DNA of 36,714 nt from an uncultured Butyricicoccus sp. (GTDB taxonomy: Bacteria > Bacillota > Clostridia > Oscillospirales > Butyricicoccaceae), in NCBI GenBank assembly GCA_944384655.1, contig CALWUF010000043.1:1-36714 (forward strand), read 5' to 3'. Positions 15,677-22,886 of this stretch are shown here, piece by piece (the first letter of the stretch is position 1; the number at the start of each line of letters is the position of its first letter). The notes under the pieces were generated by a model. That model was not told the origin of the DNA. It was given only the letters and a program-made list of their open reading frames with translations, and ran no database searches. The position numbers and the translations under genes are program-made.

Positions 15677-16966
15677 ATGTTTGAAAAAAAGACAAAGCAG
15701 TTGGCGGGTTTCGTCTTGTCAGCGGCATTGGTTTTGCCTGCAACGGCAGGTTCGTTTGCAGCAGAGCCGCAGGCACAGATCGGAACAACCCAATACACCA
15801 CCTTGTGGGAAGCATTGGAGGAGGTAAAGGACGGACAGACCATTGAAATATTGACAGATATTTCCAATGAAGAACTTACGTTGTTCTGTAGTTGTGATGC
15901 GTCGTTTGAAATTACCATTGATCTGAATGACCATACCATTTATGAATCCACCACAAATTCTCCCGGATTTTCGTATATCGCGGGCGGTGGATCGGTTGCG
16001 CCGAAGGTCACCATACGTGACGGTACAATCCGCTGTACGTCAAAAGCTACCGTTGGTTCACCGTATGCGAGCGGAATCTGGATAGAATCGATGGATCGCA
16101 CCTGCCGTCCGGTGCTTGTATTGGATAACATGACGATTTCATCGGCAAACGATGCAGGCGTCAACTGCATTGATGCACAGCTTCATGTGATGGGCGCTGC
16201 CATTAGCGCGTATGACGATGCGGTTTATGCGCATGATGCGCCAGTATACATCCAGGCCGGCAATTTTCACACGTCGAAAGACGTGAGCAACAATGGTGCG
16301 CTGGTCGCCGCAGGCAATGCGGATATTTCGATGACCGCAGAGGATGGCATCATCCGCCCCACGGACTGGAAGGAAAAGAAGAGTACGCTTGTACGTGCGA
16401 TCTGGTTCAAAGATGTGCGGTCATATGAATGGTTTTATGAAAAAGTGTATGACATGACCCGGCGCGGTCTGATCAGTGGCAAAAACAGTTGGACATTTGG
16501 ACCGATGGACAGCATTACCCGCGCAGAAGCAGTCACACTGCTTGCGGCGGCGTCCGGGCAGGATGTCAGCGGCTATTCCGCAAGCGATATGTTCCATGAC
16601 GTGGAAGCCAATTCCTGGTATAACCATTATATCGGTTGGGCTGTGGAAAATGGAATAGCCAGCGGCTATGGAGACGGTGCATTTGGACCCAATGATACCA
16701 TTACCCGTGAACAATTGGCAGTTATGCTGTATAGTTATCAGACAAAGATTATGAAACTGGATGTTGTCGATAAGGTTACGCCGCAGGAGATGCCGGATGC
16801 AGATCAGGTATCTGACTGGGCAAAGGAGGCAATGGATGTCATGATGCGCGAGGGCATTATCAGCGGTGATTTGGGCGATAACAATGTAACCTGGATCAAG
16901 CCGCAGGAAAATGCAACCCGTGCACAGGCGGCATGCATGTTGTATGAACTGTTGGAACTTGCGTGA
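15677..16966 (+). CDS. Secreted SLH-domain surface protein, paralogue 2
   Basis: This 429-residue protein shares the layout of its upstream neighbour. It has a signal peptide cut near residue 29 (GSFAA), then YTTLWEALEEVKDGQTIEIL at 40-59 opening a beta-rich region to about 230. Three SLH repeats follow at about 248-293, 306-355 and 372-424, with FGPNDTITREQLAVML in the second. Matching landmarks in the two proteins (IDLN, GIWI or GIWV, VNC or INC followed by a DA pair, DDAVYA or DDAIYA, RPTDWK or RPADWK) show they arose by duplication, although overall they have diverged a lot. AGGAGG lies eleven bases before the ATG. It is predicted to be exported and bound to the cell wall; no catalytic function is evident. 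Confidence 0.9.
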   Translation: MFEKKTKQLAGFVLSAALVLPATAGSFAAEPQAQIGTTQYTTLWEALEEVKDGQTIEILTDISNEELTLFCSCDASFEITIDLNDHTIYESTTNSPGFSYIAGGGSVAPKVTIRDGTIRCTSKATVGSPYASGIWIESMDRTCRPVLVLDNMTISSANDAGVNCIDAQLHVMGAAISAYDDAVYAHDAPVYIQAGNFHTSKDVSNNGALVAAGNADISMTAEDGIIRPTDWKEKKSTLVRAIWFKDVRSYEWFYEKVYDMTRRGLISGKNSWTFGPMDSITRAEAVTLLAAASGQDVSGYSASDMFHDVEANSWYNHYIGWAVENGIASGYGDGAFGPNDTITREQLAVMLYSYQTKIMKLDVVDKVTPQEMPDADQVSDWAKEAMDVMMREGIISGDLGDNNVTWIKPQENATRAQAACMLYELLELA

Positions 16967-16972
16967 AAACAT

Positions 16973-17011
16973 AAAAAGAGTGCGTTTCCGGCTGGGAACG
17001 CACTCTTTTTT
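16973..17011. terminator. Bidirectional terminator between SLH gene 2 and plsC
   Basis: AAAAAGAGTGCGTT (16973-16986) pairs with its complement (16997-17010). The stem is extended inward by a G-T and two C-G pairs around a GGCT loop. A-runs and T-runs on both sides let it act on both strands for the convergent genes. Confidence 0.88.
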
Positions 17012-17015
17012 CGCC

Positions 17016-17747
17016 TTAAAGCGACTCTGATTTTTGCTCGGTCATCGCTGAGATAATCTGTGCGCGCACGCGTTCCGGCAGTTCACGAACTTCTTGACGG
17101 CTCATGCCTGCGGTTGGGATTGGCTTGTGGATGGTCACACGGACATGACCCGGATGAATGCGCCCGCGCTCTTCCAGCATGTGATACGTGCCTTCAATCG
17201 TAACCGGCACGATAGGAACCTTTGCGCTGGTCGCGATGCGGAAGGCGCCGCCCTTGAATTCCTTTACCGGACCGCCCTTGCTGCGTGTGCCCTCCGGAAA
17301 GATTGTTATCGAATTGCCTGCCTTGACCAGTTTGGTGCCATCCATCAGTGCGCGCACTGCCTGCGATTCGTCTTCGCGGTCGAGGAAGACGCATTGAAGC
17401 AGTTTCATCCAACCATGAATGCCGGGGACTTTGGCAAGCGATTGTTTCGCCATCAGTGCATGCGGTTTTCCAACCTGTGTCAAAACAACCGGAATATCAA
17501 AGTCACTCTGATGGTTTGATACAAAGACGGCAGTTTCGTCCGGAATATTTTCCTTTCCAATGACCTCCACCGTGCCGCCTGCCAAGCGCAACAGGCGTGA
17601 CGCCCAATTGAATACCACTGTTTCAATCATCGGTTGCACCTGAGCACGTTTTCCTTTTTTGACCTTGTGGTGACAGTAAAGCTGAAATGGCGATGCGAAT
17701 ACAAGGTACAGGATAAAATAGATAAACCAGAGTATTGTCCGAAGCAT
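17016..17747 (-). CDS. plsC: 1-acyl-sn-glycerol-3-phosphate acyltransferase
   Basis: PlsC acylates lysophosphatidic acid to phosphatidic acid at the membrane. The 243-residue protein starts with a hydrophobic helix (ILWFIYFILYLVFASPF), then carries the acyltransferase motifs NHQSDFD at 78-84 (HX4D), FPEGTRS at 150-156, and VPIVPVTIEGT further on. I chose the ATG at 17745-17747, with AGGAGG nine bases upstream, rather than a longer frame into the previous gene. It is the last gene of a minus-strand operon behind a DNA glycosylase gene and a ClC gene, an unusual neighbourhood with no obvious shared pathway. Confidence 0.92.
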   Translation of the reverse strand: MLRTILWFIYFILYLVFASPFQLYCHHKVKKGKRAQVQPMIETVVFNWASRLLRLAGGTVEVIGKENIPDETAVFVSNHQSDFDIPVVLTQVGKPHALMAKQSLAKVPGIHGWMKLLQCVFLDREDESQAVRALMDGTKLVKAGNSITIFPEGTRSKGGPVKEFKGGAFRIATSAKVPIVPVTIEGTYHMLEERGRIHPGHVRVTIHKPIPTAGMSRQEVRELPERVRAQIISAMTEQKSESL

Positions 17748-17763
17748 TTTTTGTTTCCTCCTG

Positions 17764-18258
17764 TTATGTTTCCGCTGTCTGACGGATGATGTCGTATTTT
17801 GCGCGCAGCGCATCCAGGTTTACCGCACAGTTGGCGGGTGACGTGGATGGCAATATGTGTGCAGGCATACCACATTGCGGCAGGCAGTATTTTTTATATA
17901 GTGCACCGGCTTTTTGTCCCGTGGCGAAAATGGCCCGGATTGGTGCGGCACACAAAATGACATTCATATCGTTGGGCACAGGATTGCGAATAGAGGAATC
18001 GGATGCGCCTGTAATCTCACAACTTGCGAGTACATCCCACAGTGCAATGTGCCGCCGGGTCAGAAAATCCTGTTGCGCTGCGATATCACCGACCAATGGC
18101 GGCTCACCATAGAGTGCGGGAAGCACGCGCCAGAATCGGTTTTGAGGGTGTGCATAATAAAACCCTGCTTCACGCGATTTTGGCGATGGCATGGTACCCA
18201 GTATGAGTACCCGTGATTGTGCATCATACCACGGACCAAATTCATGTGTTACCAGCAT
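17764..18258 (-). CDS. DNA-deoxyinosine glycosylase, uracil-DNA glycosylase superfamily family 6 (HDG)
   Basis: Enzymes of this family remove hypoxanthine (deaminated adenine) from DNA. The 164-residue protein shows the family start DAQSRVLILGTMPSPKSREAG and YYAHPQNRFWRVL at about 34-46, where Asn40 is the conserved polar residue of the motif. The end contains LPSTSPAN, in the place of the HPSP-type second motif. The family is distinguished from Ung by the LGTMPS and AHPQNRFW segments. GGAGG lies seven bases before the ATG, inside the end of the ClC gene; only two bases separate the two genes, so they are translationally coupled. The family call comes from memory of motifs; the exact substrate is inferred. 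Confidence 0.88.
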   Translation of the reverse strand: MLVTHEFGPWYDAQSRVLILGTMPSPKSREAGFYYAHPQNRFWRVLPALYGEPPLVGDIAAQQDFLTRRHIALWDVLASCEITGASDSSIRNPVPNDMNVILCAAPIRAIFATGQKAGALYKKYCLPQCGMPAHILPSTSPANCAVNLDALRAKYDIIRQTAET

Positions 18259-18260
18259 GG

Positions 18261-19844
18261 TTATTCCTCCTGAAAGGCTACTTTGTGCTTGAGGACAGAT
18301 TCCATCGCGGCAAGGTCACGTTCACTCACCATCGTCGCCAGCGTGTCCCCTGCTTTGAGACGCAGTTTGCCGCGCGGAATCAGTTCTTCCTCATTGCGTG
18401 TGACAGATACCACCAGGCATTCAGACGGCAAACCGAGTGATTCGATGGTACAGCCATCTGCTTCACTGCCTTCTTCGATGACAGAGGTGATGATGGACTT
18501 GGCACGTGTGGCACCGCGGGCAATTTTCATCTTGCGGTTTGTGAGCAGGCGTTCTGTCAGGCTCTCATAAACGGGCTTGCTGCGCAGCAGCTCTGCAACG
18601 ATGTATGCCACCAGCGACGCTGTGGACAGTGACATCAGATGAGAGAAACTGCCGGTCATTTCAGAAATCAATACAATGCCGGTGACGGGTGCACGGACAA
18701 TGGCGGAAAACAATGCTGCCATTGCAATGATGACAAGATTCGCAACAAAACTGCGGTCAAATCCAAACCAGTCGGTGACCACTGTGCCGTATGCGCCGCC
18801 AATGTATGCACCCAATACGAGAAGCGGGAAGAAAATACCGCCGGGAGCGCCTGAACCAAAGCTGACCATGGAATACAGGAATTTGACAACAAGCAATACA
18901 AGAATGGCTGAGAGTGCAGGACTTCCGTGGTACAATGCGGCAATCATATGGTGTCCGCCGCCGAGAACCTCCGGCATGATGAAGCCGAGCACACCCGCAC
19001 ACAGGAATGGAATCAGGATACGGACCGTCTGCGGCAAAAAGCCGAGTTTTTTATATGCAGTTTGCGACGCAAGCAATACTTTGTTATACACCACGCCGAG
19101 CAGACCACACAATACGCCGAGCAGCAGGATATACACATAACCACCCAACGGAATCATATCATTGACTGTGAATGAAAAGACTGGCTCCATGCCAAATATA
19201 CTGTTTGAGAGATAGTTTGCAACGAGCGACGCCGCCATACAGGACAACAGAACCATAGCGGAGAAGTTTTTATGTACCTCTTCAAGCGCAAACATGACGC
19301 CTGCGAGAGGCGCATTGAATGCTGCGGAGAGACCCGCAGATGCGCCACAGGTGATGAGGAAATGTTCTTCCAGTCGAAAACGTCCCAAAATACGGGAAAT
19401 GCCCTTGCCTGTCATGCCGCCGAGTTGAATGGATGGTCCTTCCCGTCCGAGTGACAGACCGCCGACAATACATAGAAATCCGCCGATAATCTTCCCGATA
19501 ATAATGCGCCACCAGGTGGGACGTATATAACCTGCAATTTCTGCTTCGACCTGCGGGATACCGGAGCCGGAGATCATGGGTTCCCATTTGAGCAGCCATG
19601 AGACCAGAACTGCCAGGACTGCCAGCACAACAAACCAGCCTGCGATACGCAGTGGATTGCCCGTACAAAATGACAGTGCAGCGTCTCGGATTTCATCCGC
19701 TTTGCCCAATGCAAAACGGTACAGTGTGGATACCAATCCGGCAAATACGCCGACCAACAGCCCTTCAAATACGAGAAGCGTGCGCAGAGAGCTGTATCGA
19801 TTGACCATCTGTTCTGCTTTCATTTCTCCTATATGTTTTTTCAT
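18261..19844 (-). CDS. ClC-family chloride/proton exchanger with C-terminal RCK_C (TrkA-C) domain
   Basis: The 527-residue protein has a full ClC membrane domain: GSGIP at 93-97 and GREGP at 133-137 with the gating Glu135. FALEEV at 185-190 contains the pair equivalent to E202/E203 of E. coli ClC-ec1, whose second Glu is the inner proton site. Having both Glu suggests Cl-/H+ exchange rather than a passive channel. GSGAPGGIFFPLLVLGA provides a further anion-binding loop. Residues about 440-525 form a TrkA-C-like domain (LPSECLVVSVTRNEEELIPRG, LKAGDTLATM), a likely ligand-binding regulator. AAGGAG precedes the ATG. It leads an operon with the glycosylase and plsC genes, with a predicted promoter at 19932-19960. 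Confidence 0.94.
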   Translation of the reverse strand: MKKHIGEMKAEQMVNRYSSLRTLLVFEGLLVGVFAGLVSTLYRFALGKADEIRDAALSFCTGNPLRIAGWFVVLAVLAVLVSWLLKWEPMISGSGIPQVEAEIAGYIRPTWWRIIIGKIIGGFLCIVGGLSLGREGPSIQLGGMTGKGISRILGRFRLEEHFLITCGASAGLSAAFNAPLAGVMFALEEVHKNFSAMVLLSCMAASLVANYLSNSIFGMEPVFSFTVNDMIPLGGYVYILLLGVLCGLLGVVYNKVLLASQTAYKKLGFLPQTVRILIPFLCAGVLGFIMPEVLGGGHHMIAALYHGSPALSAILVLLVVKFLYSMVSFGSGAPGGIFFPLLVLGAYIGGAYGTVVTDWFGFDRSFVANLVIIAMAALFSAIVRAPVTGIVLISEMTGSFSHLMSLSTASLVAYIVAELLRSKPVYESLTERLLTNRKMKIARGATRAKSIITSVIEEGSEADGCTIESLGLPSECLVVSVTRNEEELIPRGKLRLKAGDTLATMVSERDLAAMESVLKHKVAFQEE

Positions 19845-19931
19845 TTGATGAACTCCTTTTCAGGATTTAAAAGCCTGTGCCCGTGCCCATATGATTGTTT
19901 CTGTAATCCGGGTACAATCTGACACATGTAT

Positions 19932-19960
19932 ATAGTATTATTGTAATACGTTGTTCACAA
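19932..19960 (-). promoter_or_regulatory. Predicted promoter of the ClC-glycosylase-plsC operon
   Basis: On the minus strand, TTGTGA (19960-19955) and TACTAT (19937-19932) are spaced by 17 bases. The predicted start near 19925 gives a leader of about 80 bases. Confidence 0.6.
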
Positions 19961-20000
19961 AATGTATACAGAATAGTTTCACGAACTTTCTGTACATTTT
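19959..20000. repeat. Imperfect inverted repeat between divergent promoters
   Basis: AAAATGTATACAGAA (19959-19973) faces TTCTGTACATTTT (19988-20000). The arms match except for a two-base TA insertion in the left arm. It touches the -35 boxes of both divergent promoters, so it could be a shared operator. Confidence 0.5.
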
Positions 20001-20019
20001 GAAGTAAATGAGGTATAAT
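19991..20019 (+). promoter_or_regulatory. Predicted promoter of the BI-1 family gene
   Basis: TGTACA (19991-19996) and a consensus TATAAT (20014-20019) are spaced by 17 bases, about 25 bases before the start codon region. The leader would be short. Confidence 0.68.
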
Positions 20020-20044
20020 ACATAAAAATCAGGAGGTGCTTTTC

Positions 20045-20734
20045 ATGAATCCGAGCTATGATCCGCAAACGTTTCAAGTGAGGAACGAATCGATTTCATC
20101 CTATACAGCAAAAACTTTTGGATGGATGTTTCTCGGTTTGATGACGACGTTTGCCGCGTCTTTGGCAATCTATTTCACCGGTGCAATTTGGTATCTTTAC
20201 AATAGTATTTTGCCGTATGTTCTGCTTATCGCAGAGATTGGCATTGTGGTTTATCTGTCTGCCCGTCTGCATAAGATAAGCATTGGCATGGCGCGTGGAT
20301 TGTTCTTTGTCTACGCTGTACTCAATGCAGTGACATTCAGCTCCATTTTTGCCCTTTATTCTGTTTGGTCGCTTGTGTTTGTCTTTGGCATGACGGCGCT
20401 CTATTTCGGGGTAATGGCGATCTATGGCATGGTCACGAAGGCGGATCTGTCCCGTATCCGTCCCGTACTGTTGTTTGGATTGATTGTATTGCTTATACTC
20501 GCCGTGCTGTCTCTGTTCATTCCAGAGCTGGAAACGGGTATGTGTTTGATCGGCGTTGTGATTTTCGTTGCATTCACAGCATATGACACGCAGATGATCC
20601 GCCGCAATTACATGCAGTTCCAGGGCAATCCGGAATTGCTGCAAAAGGCATCGATTATCTCAGCGCTTGAGTTGTATCTGGATTTCATCAATCTGTTCCT
20701 GTATTTGCTTCGGTTGTTTGGCAAGCGGGATTAA
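20045..20734 (+). CDS. Bax inhibitor-1 (BI-1)/YccA family membrane protein
   Basis: The 229-residue protein has about seven membrane helices. It matches the BI-1/YccA/YetJ family, with a short polar start (MNPSYDPQTFQVRNES), the early helix FGWMFLGLMTTFAASLAIYF, and the conserved end FVAFTAYDTQMIRRNYMQ followed by LELYLDFINLFLYLLRLF. The Asp in AYDTQ and the one in LDFINLF are the paired acidic residues linked to pH-dependent calcium leak in B. subtilis YetJ (established for that protein; inferred here). I chose ATG 20045, eight bases after AGGAGG. It is divergent from the ClC operon and ends in a strong terminator, so it is monocistronic. Confidence 0.92.
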   Translation: MNPSYDPQTFQVRNESISSYTAKTFGWMFLGLMTTFAASLAIYFTGAIWYLYNSILPYVLLIAEIGIVVYLSARLHKISIGMARGLFFVYAVLNAVTFSSIFALYSVWSLVFVFGMTALYFGVMAIYGMVTKADLSRIRPVLLFGLIVLLILAVLSLFIPELETGMCLIGVVIFVAFTAYDTQMIRRNYMQFQGNPELLQKASIISALELYLDFINLFLYLLRLFGKRD

Positions 20735-20755
20735 ACATGCAATGGAAGTTTTTGG

Positions 20756-20786
20756 GCAGGGCGGCGCAAGCCGTCTTGCTTTTTTT
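20756..20786 (+). terminator. Terminator of the BI-1 family gene
   Basis: GCAGGGCGGC (20756-20765) pairs with GCCGTCTTGC (20770-20779), with two G-T pairs, around a GCAA tetraloop, and is followed by seven T. Confidence 0.85.
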
Positions 20787-20831
20787 GTGCAACCTGTGCT
20801 ACACTGACAGCAGGAAAGGACGTGACAGAAT

Positions 20832-21116
20832 ATGATTACACACATCGTTATGTGGAAGTTTAAAGCTGGCGAACAGGAGAATATGCGTAAATTCCTCGAC
20901 GGATTACAGGCATTGGATGGCGTGATCCCGCAGATCCGCAGTATGCAGGTGTCTATTAGCTGCAATGAGGCGAATGCATATGATGCTGTGCTCATCTCAA
21001 AGTTTGATTCGCTCGAGGATCTGGATATTTATAAAAATGATCCGCGCCATGTCGCGGTATCGCAGTTGTGCAAATCCATCCGGGAAACGCGCGCCGCGAT
21101 TGATTTTGAAGAATAG
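20832..21116 (+). CDS. Dabb (stress-responsive A/B barrel) domain protein
   Basis: The 94-residue protein is one Dabb ferredoxin-like domain. It begins MITHIVMWKFK (the conserved HxVxWKxK pattern), has a central IPQIRSMQVSISCNEANAYDAVLISKFDSLEDLDIYKNDP split over two strands, and DPRHVAVSQL near the end. These domains form dimeric barrels; bacterial members are mostly uncharacterised, some being enzymes on small hydrophobic compounds. It is a single-gene unit with terminators on both sides and a weak promoter candidate (TTGCTT 20776-20781, TACACT 20800-20805, 18-base spacing). Ribosome site AGGAAAGGA lies about eleven bases before the ATG. Confidence 0.9.
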   Translation: MITHIVMWKFKAGEQENMRKFLDGLQALDGVIPQIRSMQVSISCNEANAYDAVLISKFDSLEDLDIYKNDPRHVAVSQLCKSIRETRAAIDFEE

Positions 21117-21123
21117 TACAGGA

Positions 21124-21157
21124 ATGCCGTTGTTTTACACAGCGGCATCTTTCTTTT
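21124..21157 (+). terminator. Terminator of the Dabb gene
   Basis: ATGCCGTTGT (21124-21133) pairs with ACAGCGGCAT (21139-21148), one G-T pair, five-base loop, then CTTTCTTTT. Confidence 0.78.
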
Positions 21158-21210
21158 CGCTGTAAAATCATGTACAATGAAGACGAGACCAACAAGGAGG
21201 TTTTTTGACT

Positions 21211-21978
21211 ATGTCTATACAGGAATTCTGTACTGTCCGGGAAAGTCAGACGCTGAACGATACCATGTTTGCACTGACGCTCGAAGCGCCTCATATCAGC
21301 GCAGCAGCACAGCCGGGGCAGTTTGTCCATATTCTATGCGGTGAAGCCAACCTGCTGCGCCGGCCCATTTCCATTTGTCAGGCACAGGATGGTTTGCTCA
21401 AAATTGTGTTCGTCGTCAAGGGAGAGGGTACAAAATGGCTGTCCGGGCGCAGGACGGGGGATGTGCTCGACATTCTCGGTCCTTTGGGGCATGGCTTTGA
21501 CATGGATGCACTCGGTGCGCGTCCGGTGTTCATCGGCGGCGGCATCGGTGTGCCGCCCATGCTCATGACCATGCAGACGGCGTGTGCCAGCGGTGCACAA
21601 CCATCTGCCATCCTTGGGTTCCGCAGCCGGGATGCAGTCATTCTGGAAGAGGATTTCCAGGCGCTCGGTACAACCTATGTTGCCACGGATGACGGTTCCT
21701 ATGGCATCCATGGCTTTGTATCCGATGTGCTCAAGGCACATATTTCTGAATATACTTCGGTCTGTTGCTGTGGTCCGAAGCCGATGCTCCGTGCGCTGGC
21801 ATCCATTGCGGAACAGGCGGGCATTCCATGTCAAGTTTCGATGGAGGAACGTATGGGCTGTGGCATCGGTGCCTGTCTCGTCTGTGCGTGTGCACTCAAG
21901 GCAAAGGATGGAGAAACCCGCTATGGACACGTCTGCAAGGATGGTCCGGTATTTGATTCTAAGGAGGTGCAGTGGTAA
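21211..21978 (+). CDS. pyrK: Dihydroorotate dehydrogenase B, electron transfer subunit
   Basis: PyrK carries FAD and a [2Fe-2S] cluster and passes electrons from the PyrD FMN to NAD+. The 255-residue protein shows the FAD motif LLRRPISI around 48-55, the NAD-binding GGGIGVPPM at 109-117, and CCGPKPML at about 187-194. The four cluster Cys are at 217, 222, 225 and 242 (C-X4-C-X2-C-X16-C). I chose ATG 21211, ten bases after AAGGAGG; a TTG at 21205 would sit only four bases from it. It overlaps pyrD by one base. No other pyrimidine gene is in the window, so this is a detached pyrKD pair. Confidence 0.95.
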   Translation: MSIQEFCTVRESQTLNDTMFALTLEAPHISAAAQPGQFVHILCGEANLLRRPISICQAQDGLLKIVFVVKGEGTKWLSGRRTGDVLDILGPLGHGFDMDALGARPVFIGGGIGVPPMLMTMQTACASGAQPSAILGFRSRDAVILEEDFQALGTTYVATDDGSYGIHGFVSDVLKAHISEYTSVCCCGPKPMLRALASIAEQAGIPCQVSMEERMGCGIGACLVCACALKAKDGETRYGHVCKDGPVFDSKEVQW

Positions 21979-22886
21979 TGGCTGATCTTCGTGTGAATTT
22001 TTGTGGAGTGGAATTGAAAAACCCTGTCACGACTGCATCCGGTACGTTCGGTTTTGGTCATGAATATGGTGAATTTTATGATCTGAGTGAACTGGGCGGT
22101 ATCAGCGTCAAAGGACTCACACCGGAAGAACGTCTTGGCAATCCGGCTCCGCGCATTGCAGAAACCCCGATGGGTATTCTCAATTGTGTTGGATTGCAGA
22201 ATCCGGGCGTGGATCGGTTTATTGCAGAGCAGATCCCGTTCCTGCGACAGTATGACACTTGTATCATTGCCAATGTTTCCGGAACTTCTGTCGAAGAATA
22301 TGCGGGTATTGTGGAAAAGATTTCTGATGCAGATATTGATCTGATTGAGATGAATATTTCCTGTCCCAATGTCAAGTGCGGTGGATTGACCTTTGGCACA
22401 CAGCCCAAGATGGTAGAGGAAGTCGTTTCTGCTGCAAAAAAAGTTGCAAAAAAACCACTGATTGTCAAGTTGTCCCCGAATGTCACCGACATTGCGGAAA
22501 TTGCCCGTGCAGCCGTCTCTGCCGGTGCAGACGCGCTGTCTCTCATCAATACACTGCTCGGCATGCGCATTGACATCGAAAGCCGCCGCCCGATCCTGTC
22601 CAATATTATGGGAGGGCTGTCCGGTCCGGCAGTATTTCCCGTTGCCGTCCGCATGGTGTATCAGGTACATCAGGCAGTTGATGTGCCGATCATCGGCATG
22701 GGGGGGATTCGCTCCGGTCGGGATATTGTTGAAATGATGCTTGCAGGTGCATCGGTGATTTCCATCGGTACAGCATGCTTTGCTGATCCAATGGCGCCAA
22801 TCAAGGCATTGCATGAACTGGAACAATTCCTTGATGAACATGGCATTGCGTCTGTGACTGAGCTGACAGGAGCGATGCAGCTATGA
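21978..22886 (+). CDS. pyrD: Dihydroorotate dehydrogenase B (NAD+), catalytic subunit
   Basis: PyrD oxidises dihydroorotate to orotate in pyrimidine synthesis, using FMN. The 302-residue protein is class 1B: ASGTFGFG at 20-27, the FMN-contacting Lys45 in SVKGLT, NVSGTSVEEY, and NISCPNVKCGG at about 126-136 with the catalytic base Cys129. GMGGIRSGRD is the C-terminal phosphate loop. The ATG shares one base with the pyrK stop (TAATG), with AAGGAGG upstream. A GTG at 21972 would add two residues. Its stop overlaps the next start as ATGA, tying it to a phosphatase-acetyltransferase fusion. Confidence 0.96.
   Translation: MADLRVNFCGVELKNPVTTASGTFGFGHEYGEFYDLSELGGISVKGLTPEERLGNPAPRIAETPMGILNCVGLQNPGVDRFIAEQIPFLRQYDTCIIANVSGTSVEEYAGIVEKISDADIDLIEMNISCPNVKCGGLTFGTQPKMVEEVVSAAKKVAKKPLIVKLSPNVTDIAEIARAAVSAGADALSLINTLLGMRIDIESRRPILSNIMGGLSGPAVFPVAVRMVYQVHQAVDVPIIGMGGIRSGRDIVEMMLAGASVISIGTACFADPMAPIKALHELEQFLDEHGIASVTELTGAMQL

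Noticed and set aside
21921..22841. 306-codon minus-strand frame opposite pyrD
   Set aside because: Antisense to a certain gene with all catalytic motifs; composition is not protein-like.
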